A stretch of 64,000 nucleotides of DNA, from NCBI RefSeq assembly GCF_030019515.1, contig NZ_JASEEQ010000016.1, positions 35,633-99,632 of the forward strand. Reading direction: 5' to 3'. The notes under the pieces are model-generated. The model did not search any database. It was not told the origin of the DNA and worked only from the letters and a program-made list of their open reading frames with translations. The DNA comes from Nocardioides sp. (lineage in GTDB: Bacteria > Actinomycetota > Actinomycetes > Propionibacteriales > Nocardioidaceae). This document shows, piece by piece, positions 39,696 to 51,671 of this stretch (its first letter is position 1; the number at the start of each line of letters is the position of its first letter). Made by a program: the position numbers and the translations under genes.

Positions 39696-40707
39696 CGGAC
39701 TCCCCTGAGGATGCGGCGGGGCCACAGCGGCCCCTCGTAGATGAAGGCGCTGTAGGCCTGGAGCAGGTCCGCACCCGCAGCGAGCCGGTCGCGGGCGTCC
39801 TGGACGGTGGTGATGCCCCCGACCCCGATCAGGGTCAGGTCCGGACCCACCCGGTCGCGGAGAAGCCGCAGCACCTCGAGCGAGCGCCCGGTGAGCGGGC
39901 GGCCCGACAGCCCGCCGGCGCCGATCTCCTCGACCCGGGCCGATGGCGTGCGCAGCCCGGCGCGGGAGATCGTGGTGTTGGTGGCGATGATCCCGTCGAG
40001 GCCGATCGCCAGCGCCAGGTCGGCGACGGCGAGGACGTCGCCGTCGGAGAGGTCGGGCGCGATCTTGACCAGCAGCGGCGTGTCCCCCGCGATCGCCTGC
40101 ACGGAGGTGAGGATCGGCTCGAGCTTCTCGACCGCCTGGAGGTTGCGCAGTCCGGGCGTGTTCGGGGAGCTGACGTTGACCACGAGGTAGTCGGCGTACG
40201 GCGCGAGCAGCCGCGCGGACTTCTCGTAGTCGCGGACCGCCTCGTCCTCCGGCACGACCTTGCTCTTGCCGATGTTGACGCCGAGCAGGGGCCGCGGCCG
40301 GTGGTCGAGCCTGTCGAGACCCCGGGCACGGTCGGCCAACCGGCGCGCCACGACCTCGGCGCCGTCGTTGTTGAAGCCCATCCGGTTGACGACCGCGCGG
40401 TCCTCGGGCAGCCGGAACAGCCGCGGCCGGGGGTTGCCCGGCTGGGCCTCGCCCGTGACCGTGCCGATCTCGACATGCCCGAAGCCCAGCGCTGCGAGCG
40501 CGTCGATGCCGACGGCGTTCTTGTCGAACCCGGCCGCGAGGCCGAGGACGTTGGGGAACCGCAGCCCGAGCGCGTCGACCGGCGCCCCCGGCGTACGACG
40601 CATCCGCAGCGCGGGTCCGGCCGCCCGGATCGCCCGGAACGCGCCGTGGTGGGCGCGCTCCGGGTCCGTCCGGGTCAGGACGTGGTCGAACAGGAGCCGG
40701 TACGCGG

Positions 40708-40711
<4 letters not shown>
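39692..40711 (-). CDS. pyrD: dihydroorotate dehydrogenase (quinone), class 2
   Basis: Membrane-associated FMN enzyme oxidising dihydroorotate to orotate. 339 aa. N-terminal quinone-tunnel helices (about 1-40), then the barrel: LGLAAGFDKNAVG, NRMGFNNDG, NVSSPNTPGLRNLQ with the class 2 catalytic Ser, KIAPDLSDGD, IGVGGI. Between RRLADRA and LLGVNIGK the protein carries RGLDRLDHRPR, coded by a copy of the 22-nt dispersed repeat (40300-40321). GTG 40711 overlaps carB by 4 bp. Confidence 0.96.
40300..40321. repeat. 22-nt dispersed palindromic repeat, copy B, inside pyrD
   Basis: GGTGGTCGAGCCTGTCGAGA followed by CC; reverse complement of copy A (15373-15394) with one mismatch. In frame in pyrD, coding R-G-L-D-R-L-D-H. 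A 11-nt fragment (GGTGGTCGAGC) also occurs at 32323-32333 next to priA. Confidence 0.6.
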
Positions 40712-44036
<3,325 letters not shown>

Positions 44037-44037
<1 letters not shown>

Positions 44038-45170
44038 CAGGCCTTGCCCTCCATCACGTCGAGGAAGCGGTCGAAGAGGTACGCCGCGTCGTGTGGGCCG
44101 GCGGCGGCCTCGGGGTGGTACTGGACGGAGAAGCCCGTCAGCTTGCCGCTGCCGTCTCGCAGCTCGAGGCCCTCGACCACGTCGTCGTTGAGGCAGACGT
44201 GGCTGACGCTCGCCTCGCCGTACGGCGTCGTGGTCGTGCCCTCGAGCGGGGCGTCGACCGCGAAGCCGTGGTTGTGGGCGGTCACCTCGACCTTGCCGGT
44301 GGTGCGGTCCAGCACGGGCTGGTTGATGCCGCGGTGGCCGTACTTGAGCTTGTAGGTGCCGAAGCCGAGCGCCCGGCCGAAGAGCTGGTTGCCGAAGCAG
44401 ATGCCGAAGTACGGCAGCCCGTCGGACAGCGCACCCTGCAGCACCTCGATCTGGTGCGTGGTGGCGGCCGGGTCGCCCGGGCCGTTGGAGTAGAAGAGGC
44501 CGTCGGCACCGACCGCGCGGACCTCGTCGAGCGAGGCGGTCGCGGGCAGCACGTGCACCTCGATGCCGCGCTCGGCCATCCGGTGCGGGGTCATCGACTT
44601 GATGCCGAGGTCGAGGGCGGCGACGGTGAACCTCTTCTCGCCGACGGCCGGGACGACGTACGCCTCCGGGGTGGAGACCTCCGAGGCGAGCTCGGCACCG
44701 GCCATCTCCCCGGACGCCTGGACCCGCTCGAGCAGTGCCGCCGGGTCGGACTCGGTCGAGGAGATCCCGACCCGCATCGCGCCGCGCTCGCGCAGGTGCC
44801 GGGTCAGCGCCCGGGTGTCGATGCCGGAGATGCCGACGACCCCCTGCTGACGCAGCTCGTCGTCGAGCGTGCGGCGCGAGCGCCAGCTCGACGAGCGGCG
44901 GGCCGGGTCGCGCACGACGTACCCGGCCACCCAGATCCGGCGGCTCTCGGGGTCCTCGTCGTTGACGCCGGTGTTGCCGACGTGCGGCGCGGTCATCACC
45001 ACGACCTGGCGGTGGTAGGACGGGTCGGTCAGCGTCTCCTGGTAGCCGGTCATGCCGGTGTTGAAGACCGCCTCGCCGAAGGTCTCCCCCTCGGCGCCGT
45101 ACGAATCGCCGTGGAAGGCGCGCCCGTCCTCCAGGACCAGGATCGCCGACTTCTGGCTGCCGGCGGTCAC
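44037..45170 (-). CDS. carA: carbamoyl phosphate synthetase small subunit
   Basis: Glutaminase subunit, 377 aa. N-terminal CarA domain (LVLEDGRAFHGDSYGAEG), C-terminal class I amidotransferase with the nucleophile in GICFGNQLFGRALG and the His-Glu pair in VQYHPEA. GTG 45170 overlaps the pyrC stop by 4 bp. Confidence 0.97.
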
Positions 45171-46447
45171 TGCAGCTTCCCGTCGAGGACGGTCGCCCTG
45201 CCGCGCAGGAATGTCGCGACGACGCGCCCCGGCAGCTCCATGCCGCGGTAGGGCGTGTTGCGGCTCAGGCTCTGCGACTCAGCCGGGTCGACGACCCGCG
45301 TGGCCGCCGGGTCGTAGAGCACGATGTTGGCGGGCTCCCCCGCGGCGATCGGCCGGCCGTGGTCGGCCACCCGGCCGATCCGGGCGGGGGCGTGCGACAT
45401 CCGGTCGGCCACGCCGGCCCAGTCGAGCAGGCCGCGATCGACCATCGTCTGCTGGACGATCGACAGCGCGGTCTCGAGCCCGAGCATGCCGAACGCCGCG
45501 GCCGCCCACTCGCAGTCCTTGTCCTCGTGCGGGTGCGGGGCATGATCGGTGGCGACGATGTCGATCGTCCCGTCCGCGAGCCCCGCTCGCAGCGCCTCCG
45601 CGTCGGCGGCCGAGCGCAGCGGCGGGTTGACCTTGTAGACCGGGTCGTACGTCGCCGCCAGGTCGTCGGTGAGCAGCAGGTGGTGCGGGCAGGCCTCGGC
45701 GGTGACGTCGACGCCCTTGCCCTTGGCCCACCGGATCAGCTCGACCGAGCCGGCGGTGGACACGTGGCACACGTGCAGGCGCGACCCGACGTGATCGGCG
45801 AGCAGCACGTCGCGCGCGATGATCGCCTCCTCGGCGACCGCCGGCCAGCCGGCCAGGCCCAGGCGGCCGGACAGCGGGCCCTCGTTCATCTGGGCACCCT
45901 CGGTGAGGCGGGGCTCCTGGGCGTGCTGGGCGACGACGCCGTCGAACGCCTTGACGTACTCCAGCGCGCGGCGCATCAGCACCGCGTCGCTGACGCACTT
46001 GCCGTCGTCGGAGAACACTCGCACCCGGGCCGCGGAGTCGGCCATCGCGCCGAGCTCGGCGAGCTGCTGCCCGCCGAGGCCGACGGTGACCGCGCCCACG
46101 GGGTAGACGTCGCAGTAGCCGGCCTCGCGGCCCAGCCGCCAGACCTGCTCCACGACTCCGGCGGTGTCGGCGACCGGCTCGGTGTTGGCCATCGCGTGCA
46201 CCGCGGTGAAGCCGCCCATCGCGGCGGCGCGGGTGCCCGACTCGACGGTCTCGGCGTCCTCCCGGCCGGGCTCGCGCAGATGGGTGTGCAGGTCGACCAG
46301 GCCGGGCAGCGCGATCAGCCCGGTCGCGTCGATCACCTCGGCGCCGGCCTCGTCGGCGCCCTCGTGGACCACGCCGTCCTTCAGCAGCAGGTCGGTGGGC
46401 TCCCCGCCCAGCACGGAGACGTTCTTGATCAGGTACGAGGTGCTCAC
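45167..46447 (-). CDS. pyrC: dihydroorotase
   Basis: Cyclises carbamoyl aspartate to dihydroorotate. 426 aa, amidohydrolase barrel of the class I type: LVDLHTHLREPG metal site, HAQEPRLTEGAQMNEG, VCHVSTAGS, ATDHAPHPHEDK. GTG 46447 overlaps the pyrB stop by 4 bp. Confidence 0.97.
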   Translation of the reverse strand: MSTSYLIKNVSVLGGEPTDLLLKDGVVHEGADEAGAEVIDATGLIALPGLVDLHTHLREPGREDAETVESGTRAAAMGGFTAVHAMANTEPVADTAGVVEQVWRLGREAGYCDVYPVGAVTVGLGGQQLAELGAMADSAARVRVFSDDGKCVSDAVLMRRALEYVKAFDGVVAQHAQEPRLTEGAQMNEGPLSGRLGLAGWPAVAEEAIIARDVLLADHVGSRLHVCHVSTAGSVELIRWAKGKGVDVTAEACPHHLLLTDDLAATYDPVYKVNPPLRSAADAEALRAGLADGTIDIVATDHAPHPHEDKDCEWAAAAFGMLGLETALSIVQQTMVDRGLLDWAGVADRMSHAPARIGRVADHGRPIAAGEPANIVLYDPAATRVVDPAESQSLSRNTPYRGMELPGRVVATFLRGRATVLDGKLQ

Positions 46448-47400
46448 TCTTCTCCTCCGACGGCCGGCTCGGAGCCCCCGAGCAGCAGGTACAGGACGGC
46501 CATCCGCACGGCGACGCCGTTGGTGACCTGTTCGACGATCACGGAGCGGTCGGCGTCGGCGACGTCCGCGGTGATCTCCATGCCGCGGACCATCGGTCCC
46601 GGGTGCATGACGATCGTGTGGTCCTGCAGCGTCGCCATCCGGCGGCCGTCGAGACCGTAGCGTCGGGAGTACTCACGGGCGGTCGGGAAGAACCCGCCGC
46701 TCATCCGCTCGCGCTGCACGCGCAGCATCATCACCGCGTCGGCCTTGGGGATCACCGCGTCGAGGTCGTAGGAGATCTCCACCGGCCAGCTCTCCACCCC
46801 GACCGGGAACAGCGTCGGCGGGGCGACCAGCGTGACCTCGGCGCCCAGGGTGTTCAGCAGGAGCGCGTTGGAGCGAGCGACCCGGCTGTGCAGCACGTCG
46901 CCGACGATCGCGACCCGGCGGCCGTCGAGGCTGCCCTTCGGCCCGGTACCGAGGTGGCGGGACATCGTGAACGCGTCGAGCAGCGCCTGGGTCGGGTGCT
47001 CGTGGGTCCCGTCGCCGGCGTTGACGACGCTGGAGCGGACCCACCCGGAGTGGGCGAGCCGGTGCGGTGCGCCGCTGGCGCCGTGGCGGACCACGACCGC
47101 GTCGGCGCCCATCGCCTCGAGCGTCAGCGCGGTGTCCTTCAGGCTCTCGCCCTTGGAGAGGCTGGAGCCCTTGGCCGCGAAGTTGATGACGTCCGCGGAG
47201 AGGCGCTTCGCGGCGGCCTCGAACGAGATCCGGGTCCGGGTGGAGTCCTCGAAGAAGAGGTTCACCACGGTCCGCCCGCGCAGCGCCGGCAGCTTCTTGA
47301 TCGGCCGGTCGGCGAGCTCGCGCAGCTCGGCGGCGGTCCGCAGGACCAGCTCGGCGTCGTCGCGGCTCAGGTCGGCCGCGCTGAGCAGGTGCCGCTTCAT
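46444..47400 (-). CDS. pyrB: aspartate carbamoyltransferase catalytic subunit
   Basis: Condenses carbamoyl phosphate with aspartate. 318 aa. Carbamoyl-phosphate signature FFEDSTRTRISFE is intact (compare the variant in argF), followed by SLSKGESLKDT, DGTHEHPTQALLD and MHPGPMVRG. No pyrI regulatory-chain gene adjoins. ATG 47400 overlaps pyrR by 4 bp. Confidence 0.97.
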   Translation of the reverse strand: MKRHLLSAADLSRDDAELVLRTAAELRELADRPIKKLPALRGRTVVNLFFEDSTRTRISFEAAAKRLSADVINFAAKGSSLSKGESLKDTALTLEAMGADAVVVRHGASGAPHRLAHSGWVRSSVVNAGDGTHEHPTQALLDAFTMSRHLGTGPKGSLDGRRVAIVGDVLHSRVARSNALLLNTLGAEVTLVAPPTLFPVGVESWPVEISYDLDAVIPKADAVMMLRVQRERMSGGFFPTAREYSRRYGLDGRRMATLQDHTIVMHPGPMVRGMEITADVADADRSVIVEQVTNGVAVRMAVLYLLLGGSEPAVGGEE

Positions 47401-48011
47401 GCGGTCACCTCCTCGGCGGGCGCGGTGCCCTGGATGGTGACCGCGTCCACGTCGTCGGTGCCGGCCAGGGTCACCCGGACCCGCTCGACGAGGGAGGTCG
47501 GGAGGTTCTTGCCGACGAAGTCGGCGCGGATCGGCAGCTCGCGGTGACCGCGGTCGACCAGCACGGCCAGCTGCACCGCCCGTGGGCGGCCGAGGTCGTT
47601 GAGCGCGTCGAGCGCGGCCCGGATGGTGCGCCCCGAGAAGAGCACGTCGTCGACGAGTACGACGATGCGGCCGTCGATCCCGCCCGCCGGGATCTGCGTG
47701 GGCAGCAGCGTCCGGGCCGGCTTCATCCGCAGGTCGTCGCGGTACATGGTGACGTCGAGCGAGCCGACGGGCACGTCGTACCCCTCGACGGCGGCGATCC
47801 GCTCGGCGATCCGCTCGGCGAGTGGCACGCCGCGGCTGGGGATGCCGAGCACGACGAGGTCGGTGGCGCCCTTGTTGCGCTCGAGGATCTCGTGGGAGAT
47901 CCGGGTGAGGGCCCGGCCGATGTCACGCTCGTCGAGGACGGTGCGGACGGGGCGGGCGGGGTCCGTGCTGGACGACGGACCGGGGGGCACGGGTTGAGGG
48001 TGCGTAGGCAT
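47397..48011 (-). CDS. pyrR: pyrimidine operon regulator PyrR / uracil phosphoribosyltransferase
   Basis: 204 aa. PRPP-binding loop VVLVDDVLFSGRTIRAAL, LVDRGHRELPI, and an N-terminal extension rich in Pro/Ser. PyrR binds pyr mRNA when UMP is high and also makes UMP from uracil. First gene of the operon; ATG 48011 has AAGGAGGT 9 nt upstream, inside the RNA element at 48012-48050. Confidence 0.96.
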   Translation of the reverse strand: MPTHPQPVPPGPSSSTDPARPVRTVLDERDIGRALTRISHEILERNKGATDLVVLGIPSRGVPLAERIAERIAAVEGYDVPVGSLDVTMYRDDLRMKPARTLLPTQIPAGGIDGRIVVLVDDVLFSGRTIRAALDALNDLGRPRAVQLAVLVDRGHRELPIRADFVGKNLPTSLVERVRVTLAGTDDVDAVTIQGTAPAEEVTA

Positions 48012-48050
48012 GAGCCTCGGACCTCCTTCTCCGCCTCACGGGACGGCTCG
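48012..48050 (-). promoter_or_regulatory. PyrR-binding RNA element over the pyrR ribosome binding site
   Basis: Minus-strand leader: GAGCC (48049-48045) can pair with GGCTC (48016-48012) right before the ATG, enclosing TCCCGTGAGGCGGAGAAGG, which fits the known PyrR loop pattern UCCnGnGAGGnnnnnAAGG. The loop contains the ribosome binding site, so PyrR binding would block translation, as described for mycobacteria. No terminator follows. Confidence 0.65.
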
Positions 48051-48073
48051 TTAAAGGATGTCGATCGAGGACG

Positions 48074-48079
48074 ACCCTA
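48074..48079 (-). promoter_or_regulatory. -10 hexamer of the pyr operon
   Basis: Minus-strand TAGGGT, about 62 nt before the pyrR ATG; leaves a leader of roughly 55 nt that includes the PyrR element. Confidence 0.5.
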
Positions 48080-48202
48080 CTCCTCCGCGCGCTCGCGGCG
48101 CAGCCCACCCCTGGTCGTTCCCACGGGATGGACGGCCCGCAGCCGACCCACCCACCGCAACCACACCGTCGGACCACCAACCCGAAGAGCGATCCCGCGG
48201 CC

Positions 48203-48227
48203 GGCGTGGCGGCGGAGCCGCCACGCC
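48203..48227 (-). terminator. terminator-like hairpin after arcC
   Basis: GGCGTGGCGGC and GCCGCCACGCC, an 11-bp perfect stem with a 3-nt loop, 18 nt past the arcC stop. It separates the arc operon from the pyr promoter. There is no U tract, common in GC-rich actinobacteria. The rest of 48080-48202 shows nothing else. Confidence 0.55.
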
Positions 48228-48244
48228 AGACGCGGCCTCGACAG

Positions 48245-49201
48245 TCAGCCGGTGACGACCAGCTCCCGGTCCAGTCCCGACGCCGAGGCGTGCCCGTCCG
48301 GTACCACCCGGGTGCCGGCGCGGCCCGCGACGATCTCGGCGATGTCGGCGAGCGAGCCGATCGCGGCGGACCGCCCGGTCCGCTCGACGAACCGGCACAC
48401 GGCCTCGACCTTCGGGCCCATCGAGCCGGCCGCGAAGTCGAACGCGCGCAGCGCCTGCGGCGTCGTCTCGGTCAGCATCCGCTGGTCCGGTGTGCCCCAG
48501 TCGAGGTACACGCCGTCGACGTCGGTGGCGATCACCAGCAGGTCCGCGCCGATCTCCTGCGCGAGCAGCGAGGAGGCGAGGTCCTTGTCGATGACGGCCT
48601 CGACGCCGCGCAGGATGCGCCCGGGCTCGAGGACGGTCGGGATCCCGCCGCCGCCGGCGCAGACCACGACCGTGCCCTGCTCCACGAGGGTCCGGATCGA
48701 CGGCACCTCGTAGATGTGCTGGGGCTCGGGCGAGGCGACCACGCGTCGGAACGACGAGCCGTCCTGACGGATCGCCCAGCCGTTCTCGGCCGCGAGCTCC
48801 TCGGCCTCCTCGCGGAGGTAGATCGGCCCGATGAACTTCGTCGGGTTTTGGAACGCCGGGTCCTCCGGGTCGACCCGCACCATCGTCAGCAGCGTGGCGA
48901 TGTGCTTCTCCTCGGGCAGCACGTTGCCGAGCTCCTGCTCGATGACGTACCCGATCATCGCCTCGGTCTGGGCGCCCAGGACGTCGAGCGGGTAGGGCCG
49001 CACGTCCTCGTAGGCCGCCGCCTGGAGGGCCAGGAGGCCGACCTGGGGACCGTTGCCGTGGGCGATGACCACGTCGTTGTCGGGCACGACGGTGGCGATC
49101 CGCTCGGCAGCGATGCGGATGTTGGCGCGCTGGTTGTCCGCGGTCAGCGGCTCACCCCGGCGCAGGAGGGCGTTGCCCCCCAGAGCGATCACGATGCGCA
49201 T
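48245..49201 (-). CDS. arcC: carbamate kinase
   Basis: Transfers phosphate from carbamoyl phosphate to ADP, the ATP-yielding last step of the arginine deiminase pathway. 318 aa, amino-acid-kinase fold: RIVIALGGNALLRRGEP, AHGNGPQVGLLALQ, VVCAGGGGIP, VIDKDLASSLLA, FAAGSMGPKVEA. ATG 49201 is 13 nt after arcB. Confidence 0.96.
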   Translation of the reverse strand: MRIVIALGGNALLRRGEPLTADNQRANIRIAAERIATVVPDNDVVIAHGNGPQVGLLALQAAAYEDVRPYPLDVLGAQTEAMIGYVIEQELGNVLPEEKHIATLLTMVRVDPEDPAFQNPTKFIGPIYLREEAEELAAENGWAIRQDGSSFRRVVASPEPQHIYEVPSIRTLVEQGTVVVCAGGGGIPTVLEPGRILRGVEAVIDKDLASSLLAQEIGADLLVIATDVDGVYLDWGTPDQRMLTETTPQALRAFDFAAGSMGPKVEAVCRFVERTGRSAAIGSLADIAEIVAGRAGTRVVPDGHASASGLDRELVVTG

Positions 49202-49214
49202 GTCGTCCTCCCCC

Positions 49215-50219
49215 TCACGCGAGCGACGCTACGAGGAGCGCCTTGATCGTGTGCATCCGGTTCTCCGCCTGGTCGAAGGAGATGTTCGCCGCGGACTCGA
49301 AGACGTCCTCGGTCACCTCGATCCCGTTCGCGAGCTCCGGGTACTGCTGGACGACCTGGGCACCCACCTTGGTCTGGGTGTTGTGGAAGGCCGGCAGGCA
49401 GTGCAGCACCTTGACTCGCGGGTTGCCGGTGGCGTGCAGCAGCTCGGCGTTCACCTGGTACGGCAGGCACTGCTGGACCCGCTCGGCCCACGACTCCACG
49501 GGCTCGCCCATCGAGACCCACACGTCGGTGTAGATGAAGTCGACGCCCGCGACGGCCTGGGCGGCGTCGTCGGTGATCAGGATCCGGGCCCCGGACTCCT
49601 CGGCGAACTCGTGGCACAGCTTGACGAGCTCGTCCTCGGGCCACAGCTCCTCCGGCGCTCCGATGCGGACGTCCATGCCGAGCTTGGCCGCGACGAGCAT
49701 GAGGGAGTTGGCCACGTTGTTGCGGCCGTCGCCCAGGTACGCGAAGGCGATCTCGTGCAGGGGCTTGTCGCTGTGCTCGCGCATCGTCAGCACGTCGGCG
49801 AGCATCTGGGTGGGGTGGAACTCGTCGGTGAGGCCGTTGAAGACCGGGACGCCGGCGTACTTCGCCAGCTCCTCGACGACGTCCTGGGAGAACCCGCGGT
49901 ACTCGATCGCGTCGTACATGCGGCCGAGGACGCGCGCGGTGTCGGCGACCGACTCCTTGTGCCCCAGCTGGGACGACGCGGGGTCGATGTAGGTGACGTG
50001 CGCACCCTGGTCGTAGGAGGCGACCTCGAAGGCGCAGCGGGTCCGGGTGGAGGTCTTCTCGAAGATCAGCGCGACGTTGCGGCCCTGCAGGAGCTGCCGC
50101 TCGGCTCCGGCGTACTTCGCGCGCTTGAGGTCGCGCGAGAGGTCGAGCAGGTGACGGATCTCGTCGGCGGTGTGGTGGCGCAGGCTGAGCAGGTGTCGGC
50201 CACGAAGGTTGACAGGCAT
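49215..50219 (-). CDS. arcB: ornithine carbamoyltransferase (catabolic)
   Basis: Works in the direction citrulline plus phosphate to ornithine plus carbamoyl phosphate in the deiminase pathway. 334 aa. Canonical FEKTSTRTRCAFE, EYRGF, DEFHPTQMLAD, DVWVSMGE, HCLPAFH. It is longer than the anabolic ArgF at 882-1820 and belongs to the ArcB/ArgI-type subgroup. ATG 50219. Confidence 0.95.
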   Translation of the reverse strand: MPVNLRGRHLLSLRHHTADEIRHLLDLSRDLKRAKYAGAERQLLQGRNVALIFEKTSTRTRCAFEVASYDQGAHVTYIDPASSQLGHKESVADTARVLGRMYDAIEYRGFSQDVVEELAKYAGVPVFNGLTDEFHPTQMLADVLTMREHSDKPLHEIAFAYLGDGRNNVANSLMLVAAKLGMDVRIGAPEELWPEDELVKLCHEFAEESGARILITDDAAQAVAGVDFIYTDVWVSMGEPVESWAERVQQCLPYQVNAELLHATGNPRVKVLHCLPAFHNTQTKVGAQVVQQYPELANGIEVTEDVFESAANISFDQAENRMHTIKALLVASLA

Positions 50220-50248
50220 TTGGTTCTTCCTCTGTTCCGGTCGGATGG

Positions 50249-51544
50249 TCAGTAGTCGATGGGGTCGCGCAGGATCGGGCAGGTCATGCAGCGCCCGCCG
50301 CCGCGGCCCCGGCCCAGCTCGCTGGCGTCGATCGTGATGACCTCGATGCCGGCCTTGCGGAGCTGGGTGTTGGTGTGGGTGTTGCGGTCGTAGCCGACGA
50401 CGACGCCGGGCTCGATCGCGAGCACGTTGTTGCCGTCGTCCCACTGCTCGCGCGCCGAGCCGTAGCGGTCGCCGCCCGTGGGCACCACCCGCATCGGCGT
50501 GTCGAGGGCGTCGGAGACGACGTCGACGAAGTGCTTGTCCTCGTGGCGGATGTCCAGGCCGGACGGCGAGGAGTCGTCGGGACGCAGCGAGAAGCTGTTG
50601 ATCGCGTCGACGACCGGGCCGTACGCCGTGACGACATCGCGGTCGCAGAACGTGAACACCGTGTCGATGTGCATGGCGGCCCGCGTGCGCGGCAGGCCGG
50701 CCGCGATGACCCGGTCCGCCGCACCGGCCGCGAACAGCGACCGGGCGACCTGGGTGATGGCCTGCTGCGAGGTCCGCTCCCCCATGCCGATCACGACCGC
50801 GCCGTTGCCGATCGGCATCACGTCACCGCCCTCGATCGTGGCGTTGCCGCGGTCGCGAGGCTGCTGGTCCGGGTCGCCGAACCAGACTCGGAAGTCCTCA
50901 CCCGCGAAGCTCGGGTGGAACCGGTAGATCGCGGTCGTCAACAGGGTCTCCTGGCGGCGCGCGCCCCAGTACATGCTGTTGAGGGTCACGCCCTGGTAGA
51001 CCCAGGACGAGTTGTCGCGGGCGAACACGGTGTTCGGCAGCGGCGGCAGCACGAACTGCTGCACGTCGGCGTCGCGGAACGACTGCAGGAACGGACCGGC
51101 CATGTCGTCCGGCACGTCGCCGAACGCGACCCCGCCGACCAGGAACTCGGCCAGCTTCTCAGCCGGCAGGCTCTCCAGCCAGGCGCGCACCTCATGGACG
51201 AGGCCGGGGCCGACCTGGTCGTCGGTGACCTTCCGGTCCAGGATCCAGTTGCGGCCCTCGGGGTAGCGCACCACGTCGACGAGCAGCTGCAGCATGTCGA
51301 GCACCTCGACGCCGCGGTCGCGCATCTTCATCACGAAGTCGTAGTGGTCACGCTTGGCCTGGCCGACCCAGATGACGTCGTCGTACAGGAGCTCGTCGCA
51401 GGTATCGGGGGTCAGCCGGAGGTGCGCGAGCCCCGGGGCGCACACCATCACCCGTCGCAGACGGCCGACCTCGGACCATACGCCGACTCTCGGCTCGGCG
51501 ACGGTCTCTTCGATCGCCGCTCGGGACAGTTGTTCGATTGCCAT
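50249..51544 (-). CDS. arcA: arginine deiminase
   Basis: Hydrolyses arginine to citrulline and ammonia. 431 aa, guanidino-modifying pentein fold: RDNSSWVYQGV region, IEGGDVM with the substrate-binding Glu/Asp, HIDTVFTFCDRD with the catalytic His, and the nucleophile Cys in GRGGGRCMTCP near the C-terminus. ATG 51544 is chosen because MAIEQLSRAAIEE is followed at once by conserved sequence; upstream in-frame codons belong to the spacer. 127 nt separate it from the transporter gene. Confidence 0.95.
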   Translation of the reverse strand: MAIEQLSRAAIEETVAEPRVGVWSEVGRLRRVMVCAPGLAHLRLTPDTCDELLYDDVIWVGQAKRDHYDFVMKMRDRGVEVLDMLQLLVDVVRYPEGRNWILDRKVTDDQVGPGLVHEVRAWLESLPAEKLAEFLVGGVAFGDVPDDMAGPFLQSFRDADVQQFVLPPLPNTVFARDNSSWVYQGVTLNSMYWGARRQETLLTTAIYRFHPSFAGEDFRVWFGDPDQQPRDRGNATIEGGDVMPIGNGAVVIGMGERTSQQAITQVARSLFAAGAADRVIAAGLPRTRAAMHIDTVFTFCDRDVVTAYGPVVDAINSFSLRPDDSSPSGLDIRHEDKHFVDVVSDALDTPMRVVPTGGDRYGSAREQWDDGNNVLAIEPGVVVGYDRNTHTNTQLRKAGIEVITIDASELGRGRGGGRCMTCPILRDPIDY

Positions 51545-51671
51545 GATGAACCTTCCTTTGTGCAGGGGTGGCCGGGTGGGCGGGAGAGGTGCCCCGACGG
51601 CGCGCCGAAGCGGGCGGGCGGGGTGGTGGCCCGAGGCCACCCCGCCCTCCGGGCGGTGGAACCGGCTCGGC

